Part shown: piece by piece, positions 53,101 through 64,000 of the stretch
Layout of the letters: every line of letters begins with the position of its first letter
How positions within the stretch are numbered: the stretch's first letter is position 1
Assembly (NCBI GenBank): GCA_030063045.1
Contig: JAQSEB010000109.1
Location: 558,001 to 622,000 of the forward strand
DNA length: 64,000 bases
DNA from: Pratylenchus scribneri
Lineage: Eukaryota > Nematoda > Chromadorea > Rhabditida > Pratylenchidae
Direction of reading: 5' to 3'
Program-made: the position numbers and the translations under genes
Notes under the pieces: model-generated
What the model was told of the DNA's origin: nothing
The model's input: the letters and a program-made list of their open reading frames with translations, nothing else
Database searches by the model: none

Positions 53101-54186
53101 AAAAAAATATTTTCATAGGAAGTTAATTAAAAAAATCTGAGCGTATGGCATGTAGAAGATACAAATATCCAGGAAATAATAAAGCTTTTCTATTTACTTA
53201 TTTTTTCACTATCCCATAAACTACAATAATTATTTTTCCAATTTGTGTGGTCAAAAATTTTATATATTTAAATTCATAAATTTTTAAAGTGAGTAAAAAA
53301 TTCTTAAGAAAAAAAATTCAGGTTTAAAATACTTCCATGCATTTTTCTGGTGATTAGTGAATATTTAAAAATAACAAATTTAACAATGAAAAAGCAATGA
53401 TTTGTCAATTTTATAGAAAGAGCTAGATTGATTTTAGAATTATTTTCATAATCATTTGATCAAACATTTTATATCATATTAATTCTTCTTGCCAGAAAAT
53501 TTCACCATATGTCAAAATCAATTCAAAATAGTAAACAGCCTTGAAAAGCATACCTATTCCGCACATCATTTAGCACCTTTCGCTCCATTTCCAGCCTGTT
53601 TATGGCAATGCTTGAGGAATGTTTGAGGATAATGGGATTATTCTTTGTAGAGCATTTCCCTTGTAGGTTTTATATACATATATTAACCATTTTTTGTTTT
53701 TTTAATCATCATTTTAGGTTTCATTTTAATTATTTTCTGTTACTTTTATGAATATCATTTATCATTTTTGTCGGTTTAAATCTGTTTTATGCAGTTTTTA
53801 TCAAATAGAAATTTTTGACTTTATCTGCGCTCACAGTGCTAAACCAAATCCTATCAAATTTTTTTTTCTCAACTTTCTAAAATCAAGCTTATTTTCCAAA
53901 ATAAATAATGGATGAAATTAATTTTTGAATTTCAACTAATATATAATATATAATCATTGTTTTCCTTATTCTCAGAAATTATTCAATTTAATTTTGTAAA
54001 AATTCCCAACACTTCACGCTATTGGATAAAATGAAATAAAAAAATTATTGCATTTCTTTAAAAACTGACAGAATAAATGGAAATTAAACTTTTATATTAC
54101 ATGGATATTTGAACTTTATAATAATAAAAATTGTCAAGTATATCACATGCTCAGACTAATTAACTTTCATGGAAATGTCAATAATG
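53101..54186. other. Intergenic region between divergent srt copies C and D
   Basis: AT-rich; no gene. It separates the minus-strand srt copies from the plus-strand copy D. Confidence 0.4.
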
Positions 54187-54240
54187 TCACGAACAATTGC
54201 TGTTATTCGTGAATAAAATGTAGTCGGAGGATTCGTGATT
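54187..54240 (+). promoter_or_regulatory. Conserved upstream block of srt copy D, distal
   Basis: CACGAACAATTGCTGTTATT then CGTGAATAAAATGTAGTCGG; first of two tandem copies before copy D. Confidence 0.45.
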
Positions 54241-54371
54241 AATAGTTGGAGTTGGATGTAAAGTTTAGTTTGATTTTGTTCCTCTGCATTATTAGCCATT
54301 ACCCTACCGATTAAGTTATCAAGGTTTCAATTAATTTGATTATTATTTTTTACTGTGATATGATAATAATA

Positions 54372-54420
54372 ACACGAACCATTGCCATTATTCATGAATA
54401 AATGATGTGGGTGGCTTATA
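54372..54420 (+). promoter_or_regulatory. Conserved upstream block of srt copy D, proximal
   Basis: CACGAACCATTGCCATTATT then CATGAATAAATGATG; second copy, ~140 bp before the start codon. Confidence 0.45.
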
Positions 54421-54557
54421 ATTAATAGTAGAATTTCATATAAAATTAATTTGAATTTAAACCTCTCTGGTTGTTTAGTTATTAGTCATTACTCTACCAA
54501 TTTAGTTATTCACATATCGTTTATATCAAATTTATTATTATTTTGTCCAACAGAAAA

Positions 54558-56093
54558 ATGGAAATGTTCATATTTCGTCATTCTGAATGGTCTCGCATTT
54601 ATAATTGTACTGGAATTGACGTCGATTCGGTCCCTTTCGAGCAAAAGCGTCAATTTGTGCCAGAAGCATGTGTCCTAATCGTACTTTCAACAATTTATTA
54701 TTTCCTCTATATTCCATGCATGATCTCAATTTGGAAACATTTGGATGATAATATTTGCTACAAATTACTTTTCTACATTGGCATTTTGGATATGGCCATC
54801 CTCTGGATAATTGGATATGTTCATGCTGTGTTTAGCCTAAACGGGAATGTTTTTTGCAGCAGTCCAATCTTCAATTTTTTGATTGGCACCGCCGCAACAT
54901 GTATATTATATTGAACTTAATAAATGAATAAATTTTTATTTTTTAGCATTGTATATTGCTGAAAGTTGTGCTGAACTGGTAAATTCTATTTGGGCTGACT
55001 AAATGATTATTTGTGGGACCTGGCGACAAGATGGGTCTCATAACTCTTTCCTTATTTTAGATTTTGTCTTTTAACCGATGTTTGGAAATTATGTCGCCGT
55101 CAATTTCTGGAATGATTTTTTCCGGATTTCGATTGAATATCTGGCTTTCATTTTGCGCAATTTACGTCTTATATTGGATATTATTCCTGCCGCCAGTCGT
55201 CTTCTCCAGTCTCATTTTCGCCTGGCCCTATGAATCGAAAACACAATTACAATCGAAAACAAAATTACAATCGAAAACACAATTACAATCGAAAACACAA
55301 TTACAATCGAAAACACAATTACAATCGAAAACACAATTACAAACGAAAACGCAATTTCAATTACAATCGAAAACACAATTACAATTACAATCGAAAACAC
55401 AATTACAATTACAATCGAAAACACAAATTACCATCGAAAACACAATTACAATTACAATCGAAAATACAATTACAATTACAATCGAAAATACAATTACAAT
55501 TACAATCGAAAAAACAATTACAATTACAATCGAAAACACAATTACAATTACAATCGAAACACAATTACAATTACATTCGAAACACAATTACAATTACCAT
55601 CGAAAACACAATTTAAATTACAATCGAAAACACAATTACAATTACAATCGAAAACACAATTACAATTACCATCGAAAACACAATTACAATTACAATCGAA
55701 AATAAAATTAAAATTATTATCCAAAACACAATTATCATATCATAGAAAAAAATTAAATATTTCCAAATTTCATTAGAAAAACAATAGTAAAAATTAAGAA
55801 TCTGCCAAAAATAAAAAAAAAATTAAAAATTATATCTTTTGTTTTTATAAAGTATCAAAAATTTTTGAGAATATCCTAATAATTAAAATAAATTAGCTTT
55901 TTTTACTAGGTTTCATGTTCATGGTTTTCCTCCAATCATTTATTTGGCGCTGAACCAAACAATTCGTCATGATTGCCGTTTGATGTTTTATAAATTGTTT
56001 CGACCCAACAAAATTCAACGATTACATGGGGTCACTGTCATGGTAGTCAGCCGAATATTTCCAATGGAGAGAAATACTTATGCAATACGATAA
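54558..56093 (+). pseudogene. Srt-family chemoreceptor copy D, exon 3 overrun by minisatellite
   Basis: Exon 1 (54,558-54,900) is intact: MEMFIFRHSEWSRIYNCTG, YKLLFYIGILDMAILWIIGY. Exon 2 (~54,948-54,979) and the first part of exon 3 (FNRCLEIMSPSISGMIFSG, VVFSSLIFAWPYES) follow. After AWPYES, where other copies read RDPFIGYRPDL, an 18/24-bp repeat runs to ~55,735, and the rest of exon 3 and all of exon 4 are missing. The last exon returns at about 55,912-56,093 (FHVHGFPPIIYLALNQTIRH, ending RNTYAIR). Two TM segments are thus lost. It is the only plus-strand srt copy with upstream exons. Confidence 0.85.
55237..55735 (+). repeat. 18/24-bp minisatellite inside srt copy D exon 3
   Basis: Units ACACAATTACAATCGAAA (18 bp) then ACAATTACAATTACAATCGAAA-type units of about 22-24 bp. 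Being mostly multiples of three, they extend the exon 3 frame as KTQLQS repeats and then ITIENT repeats to ~55,705. Confidence 0.95.
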
Positions 56094-56916
56094 GCATGAA
56101 AAATACTTTATAATTTTTCTTTGGTTTTCTCTGACCTTCATAATAAAATTTAATTATTGAAAACAAATAAAACGACCATCAGCAGAAGCGACTGCATCAT
56201 ATAACATTAAATAAAGAACACAAATTCAAACTAGGCAAAATAATTTTTGAATATTTTTCATCTAATAGGATAAAGTTCAGTGAAACTGAATCAAATTCAA
56301 ATTATAACAGGAAAGAAAAATATGAGAATGTAATGGTTATGATAAGTAAAAATTGGTTTACTCTGCTGGGTTTTGTGGCATGGTAGACATCTATTTTTGA
56401 ATATTCAAGGAGAGATTCCCCGACATTCATTCATTATTTTAATTCCACTTGGACAAAATAAATGTGATTCAAATCAACTTAAATGTTAAATCCCCATCCA
56501 TCGACAATGAGAACAATAAAATTGTCCGCTGCTGATTGATTGATGAATTGCCTCATTCCAATTGTTGACCTATTTTTGTTCGCCAATTTGAATTTTTTTT
56601 TAATAGAAAATTTCCATTTTTGTCTTAATTCATTCATAGACAATCTTCCCAAATTTACTGTCTGATTAGGATTATTTAAATAGAATAATAAAATTGCTCA
56701 CTAATAAATTTATCAACCTTCAAAAATGCGAAGATTAATGGAGGAATTTGAATTCTTCAATTATTAAGAGGAATTTATCGCTGTTTGATTTAAGTATTTT
56801 TCTTTAAATTATCTTTTTAATAATTTAAAAATATTTTTTAAATTTTAGTCAGTAAATTTATATTGTTATTTTTTAAATAATCAATTAAATTCATCAACAA
56901 CCTCTGAATTTGGAAA
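56094..56916. other. Intergenic region, no gene seen
   Basis: AT-rich with no supported coding frame; expected to contain the promoter of the gene at 56,917. Confidence 0.4.
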
Positions 56917-59260
56917 ATGTCTGAAGAAAATTCGAAATTGACCAACGAAATGAATGATTTGAAGGAAAAATTGGACAAAGTTAAAGGGCACAATGCAGAA
57001 TTGACGAAACAAAACGCAGAAAAGAATGAACAAATTGCCAAATTGATGGATAAAAATGCAAAATTGATGGAAGAAATTGGAGCCATGAAAGCGGAAAAAA
57101 TTAAAGTATATTTTCAATATTTTAAAATTTTTAATATATTAATTAATTTTTAAATCATTAATTTGTAAATAATTAATTATTAAAAATAATTAATTCATTA
57201 ATTTAATATTAAGGAGAATGATCATACACAACAAATTGTTTCAAATTCTGATTTTCAATCAATGAAAAGAAAACTTCAAGAAAAATCAACTGATCTGGAA
57301 GATAAAAGAGCAAAATTAGAAGGGAAATGGTAAAATAAATTAATAATATTATTGTTTTAAAAATCATTCAGTGTGCCAAATTGGTTAATCGAAGTTTTAA
57401 AATGGATCAAACGAATGGAAATGGTCTACTCCTCAATGAGTACATCAAGTTGGACATTCAGGCAATTATGTTGGCCAAAACTTCACGGAAATGTTCAGCC
57501 ATACAAAGTCGCTAATTTGTATTTTCTGGGTGAACGCAATGAATCAAAAGGCATTTATCAAGTCAAATTGGAACGAATTGAAAGAGACATCGTTAAGATT
57601 ATCCCGATTGCAAATATTTCACCTCCAAAATACATCGCTGGATTCAAAGGAATTACAATAAAGTAAAAGAAATATTCTATAGAGAGTTGAGAAATTTTTT
57701 TTTATTATTATTCCAGTTTTTTTGATGGTCACGTTATGCAATTTGTTGAATGCATTCTTCCAAAATTGGATCCAATTTCATTGTACATTGGTCGTATTGA
57801 TATTCAAATCTGCAACTCTACAAAGCAATTTGGCCAAATTCATCGCTTTTTCGAAATGTTAACAAAGAAAGCCACTTCAATTAGCAATGAAAATTTATTC
57901 AATTTTTTGCGATTTAATTCAAATGCGCTGGATTTAATTGAAAATTTAGAATCAATTAGAGAAGTCAAATTAGTGAATCATTGGGATATTGATTTATTGA
58001 TTCAATGGTTGATTAAATCCTGTCCTGACAAAAAGCCAAAATTGCTTCCATCAATCAAACATAATGGATTGAAATCCATTTTTATTGATAAAATCAAAGA
58101 GGTAGAAATTTATCTTTTTTATTTAAATTTATGGCCATCCTTTCCTTACGAATTGGGGTCCCAAAAAATTGTTTTGATTTTTCAAAAATTGATTTCTGAG
58201 GGTTTTCAAGGGCGTAGAACACGAATCTGACATCCATTTCGTCATATCTTGCCATCTTGGTAAGATATTTTCAACTTTTACCAAGAAAATGTCAAGAGGA
58301 ACCAAGGTCAATTTTTAAAATATTTTTAATATAGCCATATTAGTAACTCAATCGAGGCAGCTCAGCGAGTTGAATCGAATAGTACCATTTTAATAAGGTA
58401 ATAATGTAATCTGGTTAACGTTACCAAGGTGAATATTTCTTTGGGTCATAACTTGTCCAAAACTCTATTGTGATTTATAGCTCGCTGAGCTGCGTCGATT
58501 GAGCTATAATTTGGCTATGATAAATATTTTGAAAATTGACCTTGATCCCCTTTGACATTTTCTTACTAAAAATTGACAATCTTACCAAGATGGCAAGATA
58601 TGACGAAATAGATGTCAGATTCGTGTTCTACGCCCTTGAAAACTTCCAGAAACCAATTTTTGAAAAATCAAAAAAAAAAATTTTTTAGGACTCCCAATTC
58701 GTAAGGATTACCAAATTTATTTTATTTATTTCAGCAATTCATTGGCTCATCAACCCAAACTGCCAATTTCCTAATGTCATTCAGCAGTGAAGATCAAGTA
58801 GATTATGCAAACTTTAATATGGAAAATGAACGGACTGGAGAGGTGCTTTCTCTTTATCAAAATCCATCATCAACACGACCATTTGTAAATGCAAATCCAC
58901 CACTATTATTAAATGGAAATCAAATTCCATTATCTTCGCTGCTGTTTTCGTTTTTTCCTCCACCATCACCACAATTACTTGTTCGACATCCAAAGGGCCA
59001 AGAATATTTACGGGAAGATTGGGAGCAAAAATTGCTATTGCGGCATTTGGATAATTTGCCCCATGTCTACATAGAATTGGCAGGAATCGGGGTAAAAAGA
59101 TTTAAAATAAATTTTTCAATATTTTAATTTATAAATTAAGGAATTCTAGAAATTTAAAATTCTGATGAGATTGGTCAGAGATCGGCAAAACCAAGAAAAT
59201 GAGGATAACATAATAATAAGTATTTTTTTGATTATTTTTTTGAGAACAATCCATCTTTAA
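56917..59260 (+). CDS. Uncharacterised host coiled-coil protein, about six exons
   Basis: Exons 56,917-57,105, 57,214-57,329, 57,372-57,662, 57,717-58,101, 58,736-59,091 and a probable last exon ~59,150-59,260. Exons 1-2 are a Lys/Glu heptad coiled coil (LTNEMNDLKEKLDKVKG, EIGAMKAEKIK). The globular part follows: VPNWLIEVLKWIKRMEM, GFKGITIK|NFFDGHVMQF, LNNRQ-free Leu-rich stretches such as LLIQWLIKSCPDKKP, and a C-terminal KILMRLVRDRQNQEN. The arrangement resembles large nematode-specific families with F-box-associated-type folds, but no F-box is visible, so I do not assign function. The last junction is uncertain. Intron 4 carries a fold-back MITE. Confidence 0.6.
58142..58707. mobile_element. 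Fold-back MITE in intron 4 of the 56.9-kb gene
   Basis: Arms start CCTTACGAATTGGGGTCCC and end GGACTCCCAATTCGTAAGG. Internal inverted blocks include GGGCGTAGAACACGAATCTG against CAGATTCGTGTTCTACGCCC, and CTTGCCATCTTGGTAAGAT against ATCTTACCAAGATGGCAAG. Its centre is near 58,425. It shares its inner blocks with the element at 38,528-39,040. Confidence 0.88.
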
Positions 59261-60919
59261 AATACTAAATTTGTTTATTTTCATGATTTTGTTAATTCTA
59301 ATTTACTATTTACTTATATGTTGAATAAATAAAATAAATAAATAGACTTTGATCCAATTTAATAGTGGAAGTATTATTATAAGTGTACCCGCACACGTTC
59401 TTTGGAAAAAATTCAAATTATTATCCGTGAGAAGTGCTATAATATAATATCATCGAAAATTTCCTCTATAGAAATTGTAAATAAAATCGAAGGTATGGGT
59501 TTCATTTTAGGGGCAATTATTGACAGCAAATTCCATCCTAATTTGGGCAATCCTTTTCCCATCATCATATTTTGAAAGCCCATTCTGATTTTATTTCCAT
59601 TCGTTCTGATTTTATTTCTATTTTCAAAATCGACTATCCGATTTTGAAACATTTCAAAACCGGATATTCGCTTCTTAAAAAGGATAATTTTCAAAATCGG
59701 ATACAACAGATAAAAGAAAATATACTCTGAAATTCCATTCAAAATACTTTATAAGAAAAAAAACCCCCGAAATATAAAAAAATCGCATACCTCCGAAGTC
59801 CCGAATAGACGAAGTCCCGAAAAGACGAAGTCCCAAAAGACGAAGTCCCGAATAAAGGGAAGTGGACGAAGTCCCGAATAGACGAAGTCCCGAAAAGGAG
59901 AAAATGGGACGAAATCCCAAAAACTTGAACTTATGGACCACAATTTTTTCGATCGATACCTCAATCGACGCGCCTTGGTGCCAGGATCATGAATATGCCA
60001 TTAGTTTTTCAAAAAACTCAAAAATAAAAAAGTTATGGAAAATGATCGATTAGGAGAAAAAAACTGTTTATATATGAATTCTGAAGATTTTAAAAATATA
60101 ACCGTGCTTTTTAAATTTATAAAAATAAATAAGTTCGATTAACGATTTTAAAAAAATTTAAAATATATTTTTTATTAAATTCTTACTTAATAATTCGATT
60201 TTATCATGAAAGTTATTATTTTCGAAAAAATTTCTTTTTGAATAATAATTAACTTAAAGTTGACACTTATAATTGCAGCTGCTTATATTATTTAATTATT
60301 TCGTAAAAGAAATTCAGACTAGCAATTAGGGGAAAATGTAAACAGAAAAGGGAAAAGATACAATGAAAATGAAGTCAAATGTAAGTCACAAACCATCGAC
60401 TTGGCATACCCAGTAGCCAGTACCCACATCCATCATTGTACTATTATTTTAATTTTCCCCTACTACAAATGATTTGAAGAATTGGGATCTATTAAAGATT
60501 TATTCTTTCGGACCTGTAATCGAGCTTATGGTCAAAGCTTCAATCCTAAAGAAATCCTCGAAAAAATTTGCAATATCTTTCCGAATTATTAAACAAGGCA
60601 AACCGGTAACCGCTCATTTCAATTAATTTTTATATTGGAAAATTTTTTTTCATAACAATTGATAATTAATTGCTTTTTTTATTTAAAAATGATTAATTTT
60701 TAAATTCGAAGAAACAATTTTTATTTCGGACATTTTAAAATAAATTTTATACTAAATTATGATATATTTTTATATTAAATTTTCTAACATACATAATAGC
60801 TGATGGTGTAAAAAATTTAAAAAAAATAATAAAAGTATCCGAAAATATTCCGTTAATGCTTGAATTTCCCATTCACCAATCAAAATTTTGGACAATAATT
60901 AATTAAAATTTATAGATAA
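59261..60919. other. Intergenic region with short GACGAAGTCCCGAA repeats
   Basis: At 59,795-59,915 there are about eight units of GACGAAGTCCCGAA(TA/AA). The remainder is AT-rich with no gene. Confidence 0.5.
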
Positions 60920-63248
60920 ATGGCACTAATGATGGATTCGATGTCGACTCCTTCGCCTCCACTTCATTTGCAACCATTTCCAATATTTCTTTCTTGGATT
61001 GATTTGATTATTTGCGTGATTTGTATTTTCACAAACGGTTCAATCATTTGGATTACATTCATTTCAAAGTGAATTTTTAAAATGTTGAATTAAATTATAT
61101 AAATATTTCCATTATTTCAATTTTTTTCGCCTTTTTATATAGGAAAATTCACAATAATCGATGTTGCCTGCTGATCGCCATTTTAGCCGGATTGCACATT
61201 GGGGCAAAAACGGGAAGCATTGTGCCCACAATAATCGCTTGGACTGTGGTCACTGTGCCCCGGCTTACTTGCATTTGCCTTCATACGGTGGGCATTATGT
61301 CGGGCCCAACAGCGCCTTGCATAATTTTGGCAATTGCCATTGATCGATTAATTGGGGCCGCATTGCCAATGCAGTAATTTAATGTTGGGTACACCCCTAC
61401 TGCTGGGCGCAAGCCAACTGGGCGCAAGAAAGTTTGGCGCATTTTAACTTTTGAAATTCTGAACCATTTCTAATGAAAGTATTGTCATATTTAATGGCTA
61501 AATTTTGGCTATTCAATGGTATATAATATATAAAAATTGGTTTAGTATTCCCGAATTTATGACTTTGTGAACAGGTGTTATACCATTTTTCATCACTTTT
61601 TTTTCACTTTTTTGGCCATAACTCTTTGAAACCGTTTAATATGAATTCCTGGTACTATCCCATTAGCCATTAGCGGGGGGGGGGGGGGGGGGGTAGTACC
61701 GAATTCCTTATTATTCGATAGATTTTTTCAAGCTCTATAATCTTTTACATTAATTTCATTAAAAATCCTTCAGTACTTTTCAAGATATAAAGCCTTGCGT
61801 CCATTTAGCATACGCCCAATTGGGATGCTCTCTTTAAATTGATTTTATTTTCAAATTCATATTTCAAATCCAAATTAAATAATTTTTATTTAATTTTATG
61901 TTTTCTTCTAATTGAAATATAATACAGATATGATGTTTTGAAAACGACTCCATATATTTTGGGTATTGTTTCTGCCAGTCTGTTGGTCTCCATCTATGAT
62001 ATGTTCGCCATATGGCAATTTTCATTAAAACCCGAAAACGCCGCAATGTTATATCATAAAAAATAGATGAATTTTTTAATATTAATTTTTAGACAAGTTT
62101 CATGCACAGGATTCTATGTTGTGACGGAACAATCTGGGCTTGTCACTTGGCTGAATGGATTAATCACAACAATTGTTTCGGTGTTTGCATATTTTGCCAT
62201 TTGGATAATTTTTATGTGGCATAAAAAGCGAAGACCGGATTCAGCATGCAAGTTTTTTTTTAAATTTGATAATATAACGAAATAAGCAAAATAATTTATT
62301 TTCTGCACTAACAAAGTTGAAAATTATTTTATAAATTATTTCGATAAATTTTCATTATTTTTCAGTTATTAAAAGCACGAAAGCAATTTTTCGCTCTTTG
62401 ATGGCATTGATGGCGGTGAACACATTCGGATGGGTATTGGGATTTTCTTTTGTTTTCATCACTCACAAAATTGTACCCAACATTACTCCATTTGATCAAA
62501 TTATCTCTGAACATATTGAAACCATCGTTCTGGATTTGGCCTCTTCTTTGGATGCCTTCATTCTTTATAAAACAAGGCAATAAATGCATATTATGTTGCA
62601 GCCGATGTCATTTTTAGCCGATCTCGTTTTCCAGTTTCCACTAACCAGAAATAGTGTAGTGGCAGACATTGTAATTTGTAAATAATGGCCATATCTCTGC
62701 TCCTAGGCCACCTAGAGCAATAATTTTTTTCCTATTCTTAGTCCTACCCTAGACCTAGCCCTCTAAAACCCATACGGGCTTATCCTAGCCCTACCCTAGT
62801 TAAACCTGTTTGAAAACCCGAAATTTCAAATTATTTTGAAATTGATATCTAATAAACAAAACCAATTCTGACGAATCGATTGAGCTATTGATCAAGGCTG
62901 TACGATAACTAGAACATGCCGTAACGAGATCAGTTAAAAAACGAGATCGGCTGCAACACATAATAAATTGATTTAATTTTACTGATTTATTATTTTTATC
63001 CCTTTTTCAGTAGCATTTATTTCAATGCATATAATCGTAATTTTGCTTTAATTCGAGACAAATTGTGTCGAGCATTTAACAATTCATCCCATATGGTGAC
63101 ACCAATTGCAATTGGGCAAATTGACCAAATTAGGGGTGGCATTTTTGTTGCAACCAACGCACATCAACAATTGAATAGCACAACAAATCCCCGAATTTTA
63201 AATGGCCAAATGATGGGTGCGGCATTGAATATGAATGCTGAGCGATAA
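60920..63248 (+). CDS. Srsx-like serpentine chemoreceptor, about six exons
   Basis: Exon 1 (60,920 to ~61,069) has TM1 LIICVICIFTNGSIIWITFI. Exon 2 (~61,142-61,373) has CCLLIAILAGLHIGAK and the DR-like loop AIAIDRLIGAALPMQ. Exon 3 (~61,928-62,047) is TPYILGIVSASLLVSIYD. Exon 4 (~62,094-62,250) is VSCTGFYVVTEQSG and FAYFAIWIIFMWHKKRR. Exon 5 is TKAIFRSLMALMAVNTFGWVLG to FILYKT. Exon 6 (63,012-63,248) is SIYFNAYNRNFALIRDKLC. The pattern of TM segments and the FRSL...FGW motif fit class Sx receptors. The exon 5 donor appears to be GC rather than GT. Exact exon 4-5 junction uncertain. Confidence 0.72.
61385..61830. mobile_element. Possible MITE in intron 2 of the Srsx-like gene
   Basis: Loose inverted ends (CTGGGCGCAAGCCAACTGGG against CCCAATTGGGC...CTTGCGTCC reading inverted) and a run of about 20 G at ~61,675-61,694. 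GC-richer than the surroundings. Assignment tentative. Confidence 0.4.
62590..62975. mobile_element. MITE in last intron of the Srsx-like gene
   Basis: Terminal inverted repeats ATTATGTTGCAGCCGAT and ATCGGCTGCAACACATAAT, with inner AGCCGATCTCGTTTT against AAAACGAGATCGGCT. Around 385 bp, no ORF. It lies immediately after the unusual GC donor. Confidence 0.82.
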
Positions 63249-63928
63249 AATTTATATCATATTTAATATATGTTATATCAATTTTAAATAGTATAATATA
63301 ATTTAAAATAATTTTTAAAGAATGATGTGACAATATGTATACTTAAAGAATTGTCTCTCCCGCTGAAAAAATAAATTCTCTAATCAAGGAATAATTTTTA
63401 CACATTGAATGAAAATCAAACATTGATTTTGTTCATCTTATTTAGTTAGAAATTTATTTTATAAATTTTAAGTGAGGAACGAAGGGAATTTTTCTCAAAA
63501 TTTAGCTATAAAAATATTCATAAATTTTCATGTTAAAAATCCATTCCTAAAAATTAGTGTAAAATTAGAATTAATTTAGCATTTGAATCAATTGAATCAG
63601 AAATTTTTATTTATGAAAATAAATATTCTTGAATTTTTTTAAATTATTCATATCTCCTTCTCCATCCATCCAAATTAAAATAGGAAAACCATTTAAAAAT
63701 CCAATTAATCATATAAATTCATTCAAAATTATACCTAAACTCATTCCAAATATTCCATACTTTTTCTAGCACAATAAGGGCAATAATTTCAATCAGAATT
63801 TTTTGAATTTCGGTTAAATTTGATTTACCAAATTTATTTCAATAACATAATCAATAATGAGTTCAAAAAAATAAAAATGGGGAGTATCCTAATAATTAAA
63901 ATACTTAATTTTTTATTTTGTTAACTAG
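63249..63928. other. Intergenic region, no gene seen
   Basis: AT-rich. The last ~40 bp (ATCCTAATAATTAAAATACT...AACTAGG) match the intron preceding the last exon of srt copy D (near 55,875-55,918). Confidence 0.4.
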
Positions 63929-64000
63929 GTTCCATGTTCATGGTTTCCCTCCAATCATTTATTTAACGCTGAACCAAACAATTCGTCATGATTGCCGAAT
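63929..64000 (+). pseudogene. Srt last exon, cut by window end, without upstream exons
   Basis: Reads FHVHGFPPIIYLTLNQTIRH at the window end, nearly identical to the last exon of copy D. The 680 bp upstream hold no other srt exon (the Srsx-like gene is there), so this is a fragment unless exons lie elsewhere. Confidence 0.7.

Noticed and set aside
55212..55587. Ile/Val-rich minus-strand frames resembling TM repeats
   Set aside because: Antisense of the CAATTACAATCGAAAA satellite in srt copy D.
1..64000. CRISPR arrays, rRNA or tRNA genes
   Set aside because: The repeats are tandem or inverted without CRISPR-type unique spacers, and no tRNA cloverleaf or rRNA core sequence was recognised.

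Overview
The window is AT-rich eukaryotic DNA with short introns (mostly 35-60 nt, GT...TTTTAG). It carries a cluster of nematode-type chemoreceptor genes (Srt- and Srsx-like 7TM GPCRs), so the host is almost certainly a nematode; I cannot name the species. The left 36.5 kb is not ordinary host DNA. It is two complete Polinton/Maverick virus-like transposons lying almost back to back, and both sit inside one coding exon of a host gene.

Element 1 (1-17,823) has ~0.2 kb terminal inverted repeats (TIRs) starting AGTAGTCTATTATATAC. Its left half is a compact, intronless, plus-strand virion block: packaging ATPase, two small conserved proteins, chromodomain integrase, a long penton-like protein, a pVI/pX-like basic protein, double-jelly-roll major capsid protein (MCP, one frameshift), adenain-like protease and a small membrane protein. 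Next come accessory genes that do not belong to the standard Polinton set: a stand-alone PAZ-domain protein, a TATA-box-binding-protein (TBP) homologue with all four DNA-kinking Phe residues, and two NADAR-domain genes (one with an in-frame stop). PolB, on the minus strand, keeps its N-terminal OTU-like, zinc and 3'-5' exonuclease parts but has lost the polymerase palm. A CxxC-rich protein and a 42-bp palindromic repeat array follow.

Element 2 (17,854-36,547) has ~0.7 kb TIRs starting AGCAGCTATCCTC and a perfect 6-bp target-site duplication, GATATG. PolB is full length in domain content but has indels in A-runs. It is followed on the minus strand by integrase, the same two small conserved proteins, ATPase, a CxxC protein and a second PAZ protein. 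On the plus strand are a CxxC protein, penton-like protein, pVI-like protein, MCP, membrane protein and protease. Here almost every structural gene is split by short introns, unlike element 1. Arrays of 17-bp repeats containing GAACAAAA lie just inside both TIRs in mirror orientation.

Only 30 bp of host sequence (17,824-17,853) separates the two elements. That 30 bp and the sequence after 36,547 are the two halves of a last coding exon paralogous to the last exon (41,963-42,307) of an intact secreted coiled-coil gene at 38.0-42.3 kb.

The right 27 kb is host DNA: the secreted coiled-coil gene, an srt cluster (two intact-looking copies, one frameshifted, one with its third exon overrun by an 18/24-bp minisatellite, and two last-exon fragments), an uncharacterised coiled-coil gene (56.9-59.3 kb) and an Srsx-like receptor (60.9-63.2 kb). 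It also holds several minisatellites and fold-back/MITE insertions in introns. Segments of the coiled-coil gene and srt recur together, indicating local duplication of that module.

The most interesting system is the element-borne accessory set. TBP plus TATATATG boxes upstream of capsid-region genes may form an element-specific transcription switch. A PAZ protein in each element may act as an RNAi decoy or adaptor. NADAR proteins are candidates for reversing host ADP-ribosylation. These roles are inferences from domain identity and context.
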